A DNA stretch of 64,000 nucleotides from Pantoea agglomerans NBRC 102470 (lineage in GTDB: Bacteria; Pseudomonadota; Gammaproteobacteria; Enterobacterales; Enterobacteriaceae): NCBI RefSeq assembly GCF_001598475.1, contig NZ_BCZA01000002.1, positions 124,001 through 188,000 on the forward strand, written 5' to 3'. Made by a program: the position numbers and the translations under genes. Below, piece after piece: positions 37,007 to 46,724 of the stretch. The notes below the pieces were generated by a model. The model was not told where the DNA came from. It worked only from the letters and a program-made list of their open reading frames with translations, and searched no databases. Position 1 is the stretch's first letter, and each line of letters begins with the position of its first letter.

Positions 37007-37708
37007 TCAGAACTGCAAGTGTTCTGCGCGCACAATCATTGCCATGCCGGAAGCGAGCTGGACCCGAACGCCGTCTTTTGATACTTCAAGAACGGTAGCG
37101 TCCATCGCACTTTTGCCTGCTTTAACTTTAATACTCTGGCCGGGTTGCAAAGTTGAGGTATCAGTGATGGGTCGGGCTTCCTGCTCCGGACGTGGGGCTG
37201 GCTTGCGATGCTGTGAGGCGGTCGCACGCGGTGCAGTGGTCTGCGGACGCGGTTTACGCGCGGCTTCGCCTTCTGCAGGCTTACGTGCCGCCGGCTTGCG
37301 TGGACGACGCGGTGCCGCGCCCTCTTCGCTTTCGCCTGCTTCACGACGCGCGGCGCGCTGCTGGTCACGTTGCGCCTGGACGCGTGCTTTCGCTTCTTCC
37401 AGCTGCTTGCGTGCATGCTCAACGTGTTGCTCATCCAGCACGCCACAGGCGTTACCGTCGAGATCGACACGGATAGCACCGGCTTTGATGCCGTACAGAT
37501 AACGCCAGCTTGACGTATAGAGACGCAGCGCGGAACGCAGCTGTGTTTTGCTCAGACCCATTTCGCCCTGAACACGCTCGACCAGATCCTGAAAGATACC
37601 GATTTTGAGCGGACGCGCTTCACCTTCAGCGCTAAAGCAGTGCGGAAAGCGCTCCGCCAGAAAAGTGATGACTTCTTTACTGCTATTCAACTTAGGTTGA
37701 TTTTCCAT
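37007..37708 (-). CDS. proQ: RNA chaperone ProQ
   Basis: FinO-domain RNA-binding protein that binds many sRNAs and mRNA 3' ends. The N-terminal ProQ/FinO domain (about 1-120, with [19 protein letters not shown]) is followed by a long basic linker rich in Arg, Lys, Pro and Ala, and a C-terminal SH3/Tudor-like domain (about 180-233). 233 aa, the expected length. Confidence 0.97.
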   Translation of the reverse strand: MENQPKLNSSKEVITFLAERFPHCFSAEGEARPLKIGIFQDLVERVQGEMGLSKTQLRSALRLYTSSWRYLYGIKAGAIRVDLDGNACGVLDEQHVEHARKQLEEAKARVQAQRDQQRAARREAGESEEGAAPRRPRKPAARKPAEGEAARKPRPQTTAPRATASQHRKPAPRPEQEARPITDTSTLQPGQSIKVKAGKSAMDATVLEVSKDGVRVQLASGMAMIVRAEHLQF

Positions 37709-37804
37709 GAAATTTCCTGATTACAACGGGTTTGCCGACCAGCGCAGGCATGAACAGGCGACATTATAATGACAACATCGCTAAATGCCATGTGATCCAG
37801 TCGA

Positions 37805-38305
37805 TTAGCTGCGCGTCAGCTGCAGATATTTTTCTAAGTCGCTGTTCGCAAGCACTTCACAAAGCCCATCAGTCAGTGTGACCAGCCCCGATTCGTCGTC
37901 GCTGTCAAAGCGATTGTACGCCACGCTGTCGATGTCCAGCACCCCAACCACAGTGCCATTCACTTTCAGAGGAATCACAATCTCAGCATTGCTGGCAGCG
38001 TCACAGGCGATGTGGCCCGGGAAGGCATGCACATCATCTACGCGTTGCACTTTTTCTTCTGCCAGCGCCGTGCCACACACACCTTTACCGACCGGAATGC
38101 GCACACAGGCGATTTTGCCCTGGAACGGGCCCAGCACCAGCGTATCCGCTTCCGTCAGCAGGTAGAAACCTGCCCAGTTCACGCCATCGAGACGTTCGTA
38201 CAGCAGCGCGCTAAAGTTTCCCATCGCGGCGAGGAACGCCGTTTCTCCCGCCAGTAAGGCGCGCATATCGCGATTCAAATCGGCGTAAAAGGCAGTTTTG
38301 TTCAT
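37805..38305 (-). CDS. msrC: Free methionine-(R)-sulfoxide reductase MsrC
   Basis: GAF-domain enzyme that reduces free methionine-R-sulfoxide with thioredoxin. 166 aa. The catalytic cysteines are in GKIACVRIP, GKGVCGTA and GHIACDAASN, and the conserved GVLDIDS strand follows. It is upstream of proQ on the same strand. Confidence 0.95.
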   Translation of the reverse strand: MNKTAFYADLNRDMRALLAGETAFLAAMGNFSALLYERLDGVNWAGFYLLTEADTLVLGPFQGKIACVRIPVGKGVCGTALAEEKVQRVDDVHAFPGHIACDAASNAEIVIPLKVNGTVVGVLDIDSVAYNRFDSDDESGLVTLTDGLCEVLANSDLEKYLQLTRS

Positions 38306-38507
38306 TATTTAACCGTTACCAATGACATCTGAACGGGGCATTAAAGACCGTTCGTTAAAAATAAGTTTTAAATATCCAGAGCCACAAGGTGAATCATAGC
38401 GTTAGTTGCTATACCCTTAGCATTCTGTGGATCGAAGCGTGATGCCCGAGACAGGCACACAGACAATGTCTTTATGACCGATATCTGTTACTTCTGAAGA
38501 GCGAAGA

Positions 38508-39764
38508 TTGCATCACCCTATGAAAATTCACGCTATCAGCCAGACATTGCCTCACGCACGTTATCAGCGTTGCCCGCAATGCGATACCCTTTTTTCCTTA
38601 CCGGATGTGAAATCGCATCAGTCGGCACATTGCCCACGCTGTAACGCCGAAATTCTCAGTGGTCGCGACTGGCCAATGACCCGTCTTATGGCGATGGCCG
38701 CCACCATGATTGTGTTAATGCCCTTTGCTTTCTCCCTGCCGCTGGTAGATATCCGGCTGCTTGGCATGCGCATCAATGCCAGCGTACTGGAAGGCATCAT
38801 CCAGATGACCCAGCAGGGTGATGTACTGACGGCCTCAATGGTGGCGTTCTGCACCATCGGCGCGCCGGTGACGCTGGTGGCGGGTATCTGTTATCTCGGT
38901 ATCGGCCACCGGCTGGGCATGAACCTGCGTCCCGTGCTGCTGATGCTGGAGAAGCTGAAAGAGTGGGTGATGCTCGATATCTATCTGATCGGCATCGCCG
39001 TGGCGTCAATTAAAGTGCAGGACTATGCTTCGCTGGAGATTGGCTACGGGCTGGCGGCTTACATCGCCCTGACGATGCTGAGCGTGCTGACACTGATCCA
39101 TCTGAATATGGAGCAGCTGTGGGAGCATTTCTACCCACAGACGCCTGGCAATATGGCCCGTGACGATATGCAGGTCTGCCTGAACTGTCACAACACCAGC
39201 ATACCCGATGAACGGGGCCGCTGCCCGCGCTGCCACACGCCGCTCGACTTCCGACGCCGCCACAGCCTGCAGAAATCCTGGGCCGCGCTCATCGCATCGA
39301 TTGTGCTGTTGATCCCCGCAAATCTGATGCCGATCTCCGTGGTCTATCTTAATGGCTCACGGCGTGAGGACACCATCTTCTCCGGTATCCTGGGGCTGGG
39401 CGAAGGCAATATTCCGGTGGCGGCGATTGTTTTTATCGCCAGTATTCTGGTGCCGTTTATCAAGGTGCTGGTGATGCTGACTCTGCTGCTCAGCATTCAT
39501 TTTCGCTGTGAACAGGGGCTGAGAACCCGCATCCGCTTGCTGCGGTTTGTCACCTGGGTTGGCCGCTGGTCAATGCTCGATCTGTTTGTCATTTCGTTAA
39601 CCATGTCGCTGGTCAACCGTGATCAGCTGCTGGCTTTTACCATGGGACCGGCGGCGCTGTTTTTTGGCGCGGCCGTCATCCTGACCATTATGTCTGTTGA
39701 GTGGCTGGACAGCCGCCTGCTCTGGGATGCACATGCAACAGGAAACGCCGACTACACCGACTAA
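38508..39764 (+). CDS. letA: LetA (YebS), PqiA-like intermembrane lipid transport protein
   Basis: Inner-membrane partner of the MCE protein LetB. Two zinc-ribbon halves with CPQC...CPRC near the N-terminus and CLNC...CPRC in the middle, each followed by four hydrophobic segments, form the duplicated PqiA fold. Start uncertain: TTG 38508 has a weak AAGAG upstream, while ATG 38520 is four codons on and lacks a ribosome-binding site; both are shorter than the E. coli N-terminus. It overlaps letB by 32 bases, so translation is probably coupled. Confidence 0.93.
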   Translation: MHHPMKIHAISQTLPHARYQRCPQCDTLFSLPDVKSHQSAHCPRCNAEILSGRDWPMTRLMAMAATMIVLMPFAFSLPLVDIRLLGMRINASVLEGIIQMTQQGDVLTASMVAFCTIGAPVTLVAGICYLGIGHRLGMNLRPVLLMLEKLKEWVMLDIYLIGIAVASIKVQDYASLEIGYGLAAYIALTMLSVLTLIHLNMEQLWEHFYPQTPGNMARDDMQVCLNCHNTSIPDERGRCPRCHTPLDFRRRHSLQKSWAALIASIVLLIPANLMPISVVYLNGSRREDTIFSGILGLGEGNIPVAAIVFIASILVPFIKVLVMLTLLLSIHFRCEQGLRTRIRLLRFVTWVGRWSMLDLFVISLTMSLVNRDQLLAFTMGPAALFFGAAVILTIMSVEWLDSRLLWDAHATGNADYTD

Positions 39765-42366
39765 CGCAACGCTGCGTAATAAGCGCAAAATTTCGCCCTT
39801 CTGGCTGCTGCCGATTATTGCGATGCTGATCGCCTGCTGGCTGCTCTGGACCAATTATCAGGAGCGCGGCACCACCATCACCATCAATTTCCAGACGGCG
39901 GATGGTATCGTGCCGGGTCGCACCCCGATCCGCTATCAGGGCGTGGAAGTGGGCACCGTGCAGGGCATTAATCTCAGTGATGATTATCGCAGCATTCAGA
40001 TTAAAGCCAGCATCAAGAGCGACATGCGCGATGCGCTGCGTGAAGATACGCAGTTCTGGCTGGTGACGCCTAAAGCCTCGCTGGCGGGTGTGTCGGGGCT
40101 GGATGCGCTGGTCGGTGGTAACTACATCGGGATGATGCCAGGTAAAGGTAAACCCAGCGAGTCATTTACCGCGCTGGATACGCAGCCCAAATATCGGGTG
40201 AATACCGGCGAATTGATGATCCATCTGCATGCGCCCGATCTCGGCTCGCTCAACACCGGCTCGCTGGTCTATTACCGCAAAATTCCGGTTGGCCGGGTCT
40301 ATGACTACAGCATTAACAGCAAATCCGATGGCGTGTCGATTGATGTGCTGATTGACCGTCGCTTTATCAATCTGGTGAAAACCAACAGCCGTTTCTGGAA
40401 TGTGTCAGGCATGAATGCTGACGTCAGCCTGAGCGGGGCTAAAGTGCAGCTGGAGAGTCTGGCGGCGCTGGTCAATGGCGCGATCGCGTTTGACTCACCA
40501 CAGGGTGCGGAAACGGCCAAAGCTGAGCAGAATTACCGGCTCTATCCCGATCTGGCGCATAGTCAGCGCGGCGTGCAGATCACGCTGGATCTGCCTAACG
40601 GCAACAATCTCAAGGCGGGCAGCACCCCGCTGATGTATCAGGGACTGGAAGTCGGCACGCTGACCAAACTGAACCTGCAGGATGGCGGCAAGGTCACCGG
40701 CGAGCTGACGATCGATCCCTCTGTTGTCGGTCTGATGCGCAGCGGCACCCGCATTGAGATGCACAGCCCGAAAATCAGCCTGACGGATACCAGCCTCAGC
40801 GCGCTACTGACCGGCAACACGCTGGAACTGGTGCCAGGTGAAGGCGAGCCGCAGCAGCACTACACCGTGCTGGCGTCCAATGAGACTCTGCTGCAGAAGC
40901 CCAATGTGCTGACGGTAAAACTCAGCGCGCCAGAGAGCTATGGTATCGATCAGGGCCAGCCGCTGATGCTGCACGGCATGCAGATTGGTCAGGTGATGTC
41001 GCGTACGCTGGATGAAAATGGCGTGAATTTCGTGGTGGCGGTCAATCCTGAAAATCGCAATCTGGTGCATGGCGACAGCAAATTTATCGTCAACAGTCGG
41101 CTGGATGTGAAGTTCGGTCTTGATGGCATGCAGGTATTAGGTGCCAGCGCCCGTGAATGGGTGGATGGCGGTATCCGGCTGGATCCGGGCAAAAAGGGTG
41201 AGCCAAAAAGTGCCTATCCGCTGTTTGCCGATGCTGAAAAAGCGGAAGAAGGCATTACCGGCGATGGCCCTTCTACCACGCTGATGCTGACCGCCACCAG
41301 TCTGCCTGACGTGCAGGCCGGCTCTGTCGTGCTTTACCGCAAATTTCAGGTGGGTGAGATTGTCAAAGTCACGCCGCGCGCTGACGCCTTTGATATTGCG
41401 GTACATATCCAACCGGAATATCGCAAGTTGCTGACCAGCGAAAGCGTGTTCTGGGCTGAGGGTGGCGCACGCGTCAGCCTTAACGGCAGCGGCCTGACGG
41501 TGCAGGCTTCCCCGCTCAATCGCGCGCTGAAAGGCGCAATCAGTTTCGACAATATGAGTGGTGCACAGTCGGCCAAAGGGGCCAAACGCGTCCTCTATCC
41601 GTCTGAAACCGCCGCCCGCGCGGTGGGTAGCCAGATTACGCTGCACACCTATGACGCCAGCAAACTCTCTGCCGGGATGCCGATTCGTTATCTGGGTATT
41701 AATGTCGGCCAGGTGGAGTCACTGTCGTTAAGCAAAGATAACAATCAGGTGGTGGCGAAAGCGGTACTCTATCCGGAGTATGTGAACGATTTCGCCCGTC
41801 TCGGCAGCCGTTTCTCGGTGGTCTCACCGGAGATTTCCGCTACCGGCGTGAATCATCTGGAAACCCTGTTGCAGCCTTACGTCAACGTGGATCCAGGCAA
41901 AGGCGGCGCCGCGCGCACGTTTGAGCTGCAGGAGAGCACCATTACCGATTCCCGCTACCTTAATGGCCTGAACATTTATGTTGATGCCACTGAGGCCGGT
42001 TCACTGTCGCTGGGTACGCCGGTGCTGTTCCGTGGTGTGGAAGTGGGTACCGTGACCGGCACTTCACTGGGTAATATGGCGGATCGTGTGCAGATCGCCC
42101 TGCGCATCAGTAAGAAGTACCAGCATCTGGTGCGTAATAACTCGGTGTTCTGGCTGGCATCCGGCTATAACCTGGACTTCGGTCTGGTGGGTGGCGTAGT
42201 GAAAACCGGGACCTTCCAGCAGTTTATTCGCGGTGGCATTCAGTTTGCGACGCCGCCGACGGTGCCGCTGGCGCCACAGGCGAATCCGGATAAACACTTC
42301 CTGCTGCAGGATGAAGCGCCGAAAGATTGGCGTAACTGGGGAACGGCGATCCCGTCTCCGCACTAA
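39733..42366 (+). CDS. letB: LetB (YebT), seven-MCE-domain lipid transport protein
   Basis: Single-pass protein (TM about 22-42) whose seven periplasmic MCE domains stack into a tube that moves lipids between the membranes. The repeated GxxVxYQGxEVG-type starts can be seen, for example [28 protein letters not shown] and [15 protein letters not shown] chose the ATG at 39733 (877 aa, the E. coli length); starts further up extend into the end of letA without support. Confidence 0.95.
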   Translation: MQQETPTTPTNATLRNKRKISPFWLLPIIAMLIACWLLWTNYQERGTTITINFQTADGIVPGRTPIRYQGVEVGTVQGINLSDDYRSIQIKASIKSDMRDALREDTQFWLVTPKASLAGVSGLDALVGGNYIGMMPGKGKPSESFTALDTQPKYRVNTGELMIHLHAPDLGSLNTGSLVYYRKIPVGRVYDYSINSKSDGVSIDVLIDRRFINLVKTNSRFWNVSGMNADVSLSGAKVQLESLAALVNGAIAFDSPQGAETAKAEQNYRLYPDLAHSQRGVQITLDLPNGNNLKAGSTPLMYQGLEVGTLTKLNLQDGGKVTGELTIDPSVVGLMRSGTRIEMHSPKISLTDTSLSALLTGNTLELVPGEGEPQQHYTVLASNETLLQKPNVLTVKLSAPESYGIDQGQPLMLHGMQIGQVMSRTLDENGVNFVVAVNPENRNLVHGDSKFIVNSRLDVKFGLDGMQVLGASAREWVDGGIRLDPGKKGEPKSAYPLFADAEKAEEGITGDGPSTTLMLTATSLPDVQAGSVVLYRKFQVGEIVKVTPRADAFDIAVHIQPEYRKLLTSESVFWAEGGARVSLNGSGLTVQASPLNRALKGAISFDNMSGAQSAKGAKRVLYPSETAARAVGSQITLHTYDASKLSAGMPIRYLGINVGQVESLSLSKDNNQVVAKAVLYPEYVNDFARLGSRFSVVSPEISATGVNHLETLLQPYVNVDPGKGGAARTFELQESTITDSRYLNGLNIYVDATEAGSLSLGTPVLFRGVEVGTVTGTSLGNMADRVQIALRISKKYQHLVRNNSVFWLASGYNLDFGLVGGVVKTGTFQQFIRGGIQFATPPTVPLAPQANPDKHFLLQDEAPKDWRNWGTAIPSPH

Positions 42367-42376
42367 ACGCTATCTC

Positions 42377-42404
42377 AAACGGGCAGACTGTTCTGCCCTT
42401 TTAG
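42377..42404 (+). terminator. letAB terminator
   Basis: GGGCAGA and TCTGCCC form a stem followed by TTTT, shortly after the letB stop. Confidence 0.75.
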
Positions 42405-42455
42405 GCGTTTAAAGTCAGCACCGGCTCAGAGATCATACGCCTTATTCACTCCCTC

Positions 42456-42485
42456 AAACGGGCAGCCTGGCTGCCCGTTTCCTTT
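42456..42485 (+). terminator. Second hairpin after letAB
   Basis: AAACGGGCAGCC pairs with GGCTGCCCGTTT. Its arms largely repeat those of the preceding hairpin. It lies just before the rsmF -10 region and has only a broken T-tract, so it may serve as a backup terminator. Confidence 0.55.
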
Positions 42486-42492
42486 CCTCATG

Positions 42493-42498
42493 GTACAC
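42493..42498 (+). promoter_or_regulatory. Likely -10 element of rsmF
   Basis: TACACT in the context TGGTACACTG about 30 bases before the GTG start looks like a sigma70 -10 box; the -35 would fall inside the preceding hairpin. It argues that the ATG at 42490 is not the start of rsmF. Confidence 0.45.
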
Positions 42499-42528
42499 TG
42501 CCGCCTTTGCCTTAACTGGAATGTGCCC

Positions 42529-43956
42529 GTGTCAGATGCTTCTTCGCTTTTCCCCGCCGATTTTCTCTCGTTAATGCGCCAGAGCCTGCCCGATGAGGCG
42601 AGCTTCGCGCAATTTATTGCGTATAGTCAGCAACCCCTGCGCCGCAGTATTCGCGTCAATACCCTGAAGATCAGCGTGGCTGACTTTCTGAGTCAGACCG
42701 CGCGTTATGACTGGCAGCTGACGCCGGTGCCGTGGTGCGAAGAGGGATTCTGGATCAGTCGGGAAGATGAGAGCCTGCCGCTGGGCAGCGTGGCTGAGCA
42801 TCTCAGTGGCCTGTTCTACATTCAGGAGGCCAGCTCCATGCTGCCGGTCACTGCCCTGTTTGATGCTCAGCCAGAGGTCAGCGCCGTGATGGATATGGCG
42901 GCGGCACCGGGTTCTAAAACGACCCAGATTGCTGCGCGGATGGGCAATCAGGGCGTTATCCTGGCTAACGAATTCTCCTCCAGCCGGGTAAAAGTATTGC
43001 ACGCCAATATCAGCCGCTGCGGCGTCAGCAACAGTGCCTTAACGCACTTTGACGCGCGGGTCTTCGGGCCAGCCCTGCCGGAACAGTTCGACGCCATCCT
43101 GCTCGACGCTCCCTGCTCCGGCGAAGGGGTGATTCGCAAAGATGCTGATGCGCTGAAAAACTGGACGCTGGCAAGTACGCATGAGATCGCCGCGACCCAG
43201 CGCGATCTGCTCGACAGTGCCTTTCATGCACTCAAACCCGGCGGCACGCTGGTTTACTCCACCTGTACCCTGAATCAGATTGAGAATCAGCAGGTCATTG
43301 CCTGGCTGCTGGAGCGCTATCCGGACGCTGTTGAGGTTGTAGCGCTCGATGGGCTGTTTGAGGGTGCCGGACAGGCCGCGACGCCCGAGGGCTATCTGCA
43401 TGTCTTCCCGCAGATGTTCGACAGCGAAGGCTTTTTCGTTGCGCGGCTGCGTAAAACCGCGTCGGTCGAGCCCTTACCGCTGCCGGGCTACAAAGTGGGT
43501 AAACTGCCCTTCTCCCACCTCAGCCGCAAGCTGGAAAGTGAGATAGCCCAGGCCGCCGCCGCTGTCTCTCTTAAATGGGATGCGTCGCTGGAGCTGTGGC
43601 AGCGTGATAAAGAGATCTGGCTGTTCCCGAAGGCCGTCACCCCGCTGCTGGGCAAAGTGCGGTTCTCGCGCATCGGCCTGAAGCTGGCAGAAACCTTTGC
43701 TAAAGGCTATCGCTGGCAGCATGAAGCGGTAATTGCGCTGGCAAAACCGGATGCGGCGCAGACTTTTGAGCTCACCGCAGCAGAGGCGGAAGAGTGGTAT
43801 CGCGGCCGGGATATCTACCCGGAAACGGAACCTACCCGTAATGAGATGATTGTCACTTATCAGCAGCAGCCGCTGGGGCTGGCTAAAAAAGTCGGCAGCC
43901 GTATCAAGAACAGCTATCCGCGGGAGCTTGTGCGCGACGGACGCCTGTTCCGCTGA
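42529..43956 (+). CDS. rsmF: 16S rRNA (cytosine1407-C5)-methyltransferase RsmF
   Basis: Makes m5C1407 in 16S rRNA. The SAM site is [16 protein letters not shown]. The two catalytic cysteines are in [11 protein letters not shown] and [10 protein letters not shown]-terminal PUA-like region follows. I favour the GTG at 42529 (475 aa, [12 protein letters not shown]) because the upstream ATG 42490 lies in the promoter. The 3' end abuts pphA with one base between the stops; yebV and yebW, which lie here in E. coli, are absent. Confidence 0.94.
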   Translation: MSDASSLFPADFLSLMRQSLPDEASFAQFIAYSQQPLRRSIRVNTLKISVADFLSQTARYDWQLTPVPWCEEGFWISREDESLPLGSVAEHLSGLFYIQEASSMLPVTALFDAQPEVSAVMDMAAAPGSKTTQIAARMGNQGVILANEFSSSRVKVLHANISRCGVSNSALTHFDARVFGPALPEQFDAILLDAPCSGEGVIRKDADALKNWTLASTHEIAATQRDLLDSAFHALKPGGTLVYSTCTLNQIENQQVIAWLLERYPDAVEVVALDGLFEGAGQAATPEGYLHVFPQMFDSEGFFVARLRKTASVEPLPLPGYKVGKLPFSHLSRKLESEIAQAAAAVSLKWDASLELWQRDKEIWLFPKAVTPLLGKVRFSRIGLKLAETFAKGYRWQHEAVIALAKPDAAQTFELTAAEAEEWYRGRDIYPETEPTRNEMIVTYQQQPLGLAKKVGSRIKNSYPRELVRDGRLFR

Positions 43957-43957
43957 G

Positions 43958-44605
43958 TCACTTTATTTGCAGCATCGTCAGATGATTGCCAAACACTGCG
44001 CCGGTATCGATGTAATGCAGATTGGCAATCGTCAGCGGCTGTTTCAGCGGCGTGTGTCCGAAGTAAAAGGCGTCAGCGCCACGGATGCCCGCCCGTTCGC
44101 CTGACTCCATCGCCTCCAGCCGCTGACGGCTCCAGACCACCTGCTGCCAGTCGAGTGGCTTATTCAACGCATATTCCCGGGCCGGATAATCAGCATGAGC
44201 AATCACAATAATTCGCTCATCGAGCTGCAGATGGAGAATCAGCGGCAACTCGCGGCAACGCTGCAAGGCGTGACGCGCCGCAATCAACGCTGCACCACGC
44301 AGCCGAAAAAACCAGTCGCCACCGTTCATCTGCCAGAGCGCCATTTCCTGCCCCTGTAATGCTGAAAGCGCCATCTCCTCATGATTCCCCCGCACGCAGC
44401 GAAACCAGGGCTCCTCCAGCAGCGCCAGACAACCCAGGCTGTCGGGACCGCGATCGATGATGTCACCTACCGAAATCAGTAAGTCCTGCTGCGGGTCAAA
44501 CTGGTGCTGTTGCAACAGCGCATCCAGTTCGCGGCGGCAGCCATGCAGATCGCCGACCACCCAGATCCGTCGCCACGCTGCGCCATTCAGGGATTGGTAA
44601 TACAT
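43958..44605 (-). CDS. pphA: Serine/threonine protein phosphatase PphA
   Basis: Metallophosphatase of the PPP family. In E. coli it responds to misfolded proteins through the CpxAR pathway. The dimetal motifs are all present: VVGDLHG, VGDIIDRGPD and VRGNHEEM, with later histidines in AHADYP and YFGHTPL. 215 aa. It converges on rsmF. In E. coli the SdsR/RyeA locus follows directly upstream of it; here 16 kb intervene. Confidence 0.94.
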   Translation of the reverse strand: MYYQSLNGAAWRRIWVVGDLHGCRRELDALLQQHQFDPQQDLLISVGDIIDRGPDSLGCLALLEEPWFRCVRGNHEEMALSALQGQEMALWQMNGGDWFFRLRGAALIAARHALQRCRELPLILHLQLDERIIVIAHADYPAREYALNKPLDWQQVVWSRQRLEAMESGERAGIRGADAFYFGHTPLKQPLTIANLHYIDTGAVFGNHLTMLQIK

Positions 44606-44885
44606 CGCTGCACCCGGCCTTTGTCTGCTGAAACCATCTTCTGAGTATAGTCAGGGCTGACCCTGTAATGGCATGACGCGCTGGCAAGCAGAATGCAAAG
44701 GAGGCTGGCTGAAAGGGTGCAAGGGGTCGGACGAAGCGATTAAAGAGAGATGAAAGGTACGTCCCTCCCGGCGCTTATCTCCGGCACTCAGTAAAGGTGG
44801 TAGCTCTGTCAGGGACGAAATACATCATAAAGCGATCAGGCGCGACAGGCTATTCTGCCCCAACCATATCTGTAGTCATTTGGGA

Positions 44886-45098
44886 TCAGCTACGCATTTT
44901 AGCCGGATATTTCTGCAGTTTCTCTGCCGGACGCACCGGACGGCGCACCAGCTCACCGCCGCAGTTGGGGCAAAGATGAGTGAGATGCTCAGCACAGTCA
45001 GCGCAGAACGTGCATTCAAACGAGCAGATGCGTGCCGCCAGAGAAGATGGCGGCAGATCAACGTCGCAGCGTTCACAATTGGGGCGAAGTTCCAGCAT
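44886..45098 (-). CDS. DUF1272 zinc-ribbon protein
   Basis: 70-aa cysteine-rich protein of the DUF1272 family. The motif CERCDVDLPPSS, SFECTFCADCAE and LCPNCGGEL supplies paired cysteines for one or two zinc sites. Function unknown. AAGGAGTCACACC gives an ideal ribosome-binding site. It opens the accessory block. Confidence 0.88.
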   Translation of the reverse strand: MLELRPNCERCDVDLPPSSLAARICSFECTFCADCAEHLTHLCPNCGGELVRRPVRPAEKLQKYPAKMRS

Positions 45099-45233
45099 GG
45101 TGTGACTCCTTAAAAAAGCGGTATGCGCCAGCTTCGCGGTTGCTGACCCGAATGTCGAGCCAGCAACCGGACAAGAGTGTGTCAGATCCGGACATCCTGC
45201 TTTAATGGTGCAGTCAGCGGTGCTTTGCCGCTG

Positions 45234-46583
45234 CTATTTGTGCCGCTGATCCTCAGGAAGGTCATCGGGCAAATCCTCTTCGTCAGCTGTGTCATCGAAC
45301 TCAGCACTCTCCTCTTCCGGCTCCTGACCGCCCATCGACGCATGAATCACCTCCTCTTCCAGCGTCGGGATCAGCGCGGCACCCAGTGGCGAGGTCGCCA
45401 GACTGTCAGGCATCACCACATGCGGCAACGGTACTTCGGTAGTCGGAAGCGGACCCGGCGCACGCACATAACTCAGTCCGCCAATCACCAGCGCACAGAG
45501 CATAAAGAAGAGATAGAGCATATTGCTGCCCAGCGGCTGCATCAGCGCACCGACCACCAGCGGGCCGATACTGGCGCCAATACCAAACGCCATCAGCAGA
45601 CAGGCGGTTAACGAGACACGACGATCGGCGGCGACCTGATCGTTGGCCAGCGCCACCTGCAACGGATAGAGCGCAAACTGCATCATGCTGGCGGCAAAGG
45701 CGATGCCAATCATCCAGTGGAAGGTCAGATGCGGCAGCACCACCAGCGGCACGCAGGCCACGGCAAAGAGCATGGCAATGATGAATAACAGCCGCTGGCG
45801 GTCGTAGCGGTCAGAGAGCCAGCTTAGCGGAAACTGCGACACCAGCCCGGCAAAAATCGTGAGACTCATAAAATAACCGGTCTGGCTGGTGGTGAAGCCT
45901 TTGCTGCTGCCATAAACCGGTGCCAGGCCATAGAACGCGCCAATCGCCATGCCGGTCACCAGGGTGGTGCCGAGCAGTTTGGGAATGGTGCGGATAAAAT
46001 AGCCCAGCTCCATCGGCGCCGGTGTCATGGGCCGGACGTGAGTGCGGGTGGTCAGTGCAATCGGCACCAGACAGAGCGCGAAACAGAGCGCCACAATCAG
46101 CAGCGTGCTCACGCCAAACCCCGATTGCAGGCTCAGTATCACCTGTCCGCCACTGAGTCCAAGGTAGGTGGCGACCATATAGAGGCCGAAAATCATGCCG
46201 CGCTGGGAAGATTCCGCCTGATCGTTGAGCCAGCTCTCCAGCACCATGTACTGGCACATCATGCAGAGCCCGATAATCAGACGCAGAAAGACCCACAGCG
46301 GAATAAAGTCCGTCAGCCCATGACCTACAACCGAGGCGGTAATGATCCCGGCACAGGCCACGTAGGCACGGATATGGCCGACGCGGGCAATCAGGTTGTG
46401 CCCCACTTTGCCGCCAATCACCAGCCCGATATAGTTGGCCGCAATAATCGCGCCGATCAGCGCACCATTAACCTGCTCACTGGCCAGCCGTAACGAGACG
46501 TAGGTAGTCAGTAAACCGGAACCCAGCAGCATCAGAAGCGTAGTGGTATAGAGCGGCAGAAACGTACTGAATATTTTTCCCAT
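45234..46583 (-). CDS. MFS transporter, YcaD-like, with acidic C-terminal tail
   Basis: 12-helix major facilitator of the YcaD-related group, 449 aa. WLSDRYDRQRLL is the MFS motif between TM8 and TM9. After the last helix (about 385) the protein has a 60-residue cytoplasmic tail with a run of Asp/Glu (EEESAEFDDTADEEDLP), which is unusual. Substrate unknown. The first ATG at 46583 follows GGGAG. Confidence 0.88.
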   Translation of the reverse strand: MGKIFSTFLPLYTTTLLMLLGSGLLTTYVSLRLASEQVNGALIGAIIAANYIGLVIGGKVGHNLIARVGHIRAYVACAGIITASVVGHGLTDFIPLWVFLRLIIGLCMMCQYMVLESWLNDQAESSQRGMIFGLYMVATYLGLSGGQVILSLQSGFGVSTLLIVALCFALCLVPIALTTRTHVRPMTPAPMELGYFIRTIPKLLGTTLVTGMAIGAFYGLAPVYGSSKGFTTSQTGYFMSLTIFAGLVSQFPLSWLSDRYDRQRLLFIIAMLFAVACVPLVVLPHLTFHWMIGIAFAASMMQFALYPLQVALANDQVAADRRVSLTACLLMAFGIGASIGPLVVGALMQPLGSNMLYLFFMLCALVIGGLSYVRAPGPLPTTEVPLPHVVMPDSLATSPLGAALIPTLEEEVIHASMGGQEPEEESAEFDDTADEEDLPDDLPEDQRHK

Positions 46584-46683
46584 ATGACTCCCTGTCTACG
46601 CTTTTCAGGCATCAGGCCAGCAAAGCCCTAAAGATAGTCGATTTCGGCAGGTGAAGCGGTATTGTTCATGACGACGGTAGCGA

Positions 46684-46717
46684 AAAAATAGCCCGCCAGC
46701 AATTGCTCACTGACGGG
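46684..46717 (-). terminator. betT terminator
   Basis: On the minus strand GCCCGTCAG and CTGGCGGGC pair (one G-U) around a loop, followed by six T; it is eight bases after the betT stop. Confidence 0.8.
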
Positions 46718-46724
46718 CCCTGAT

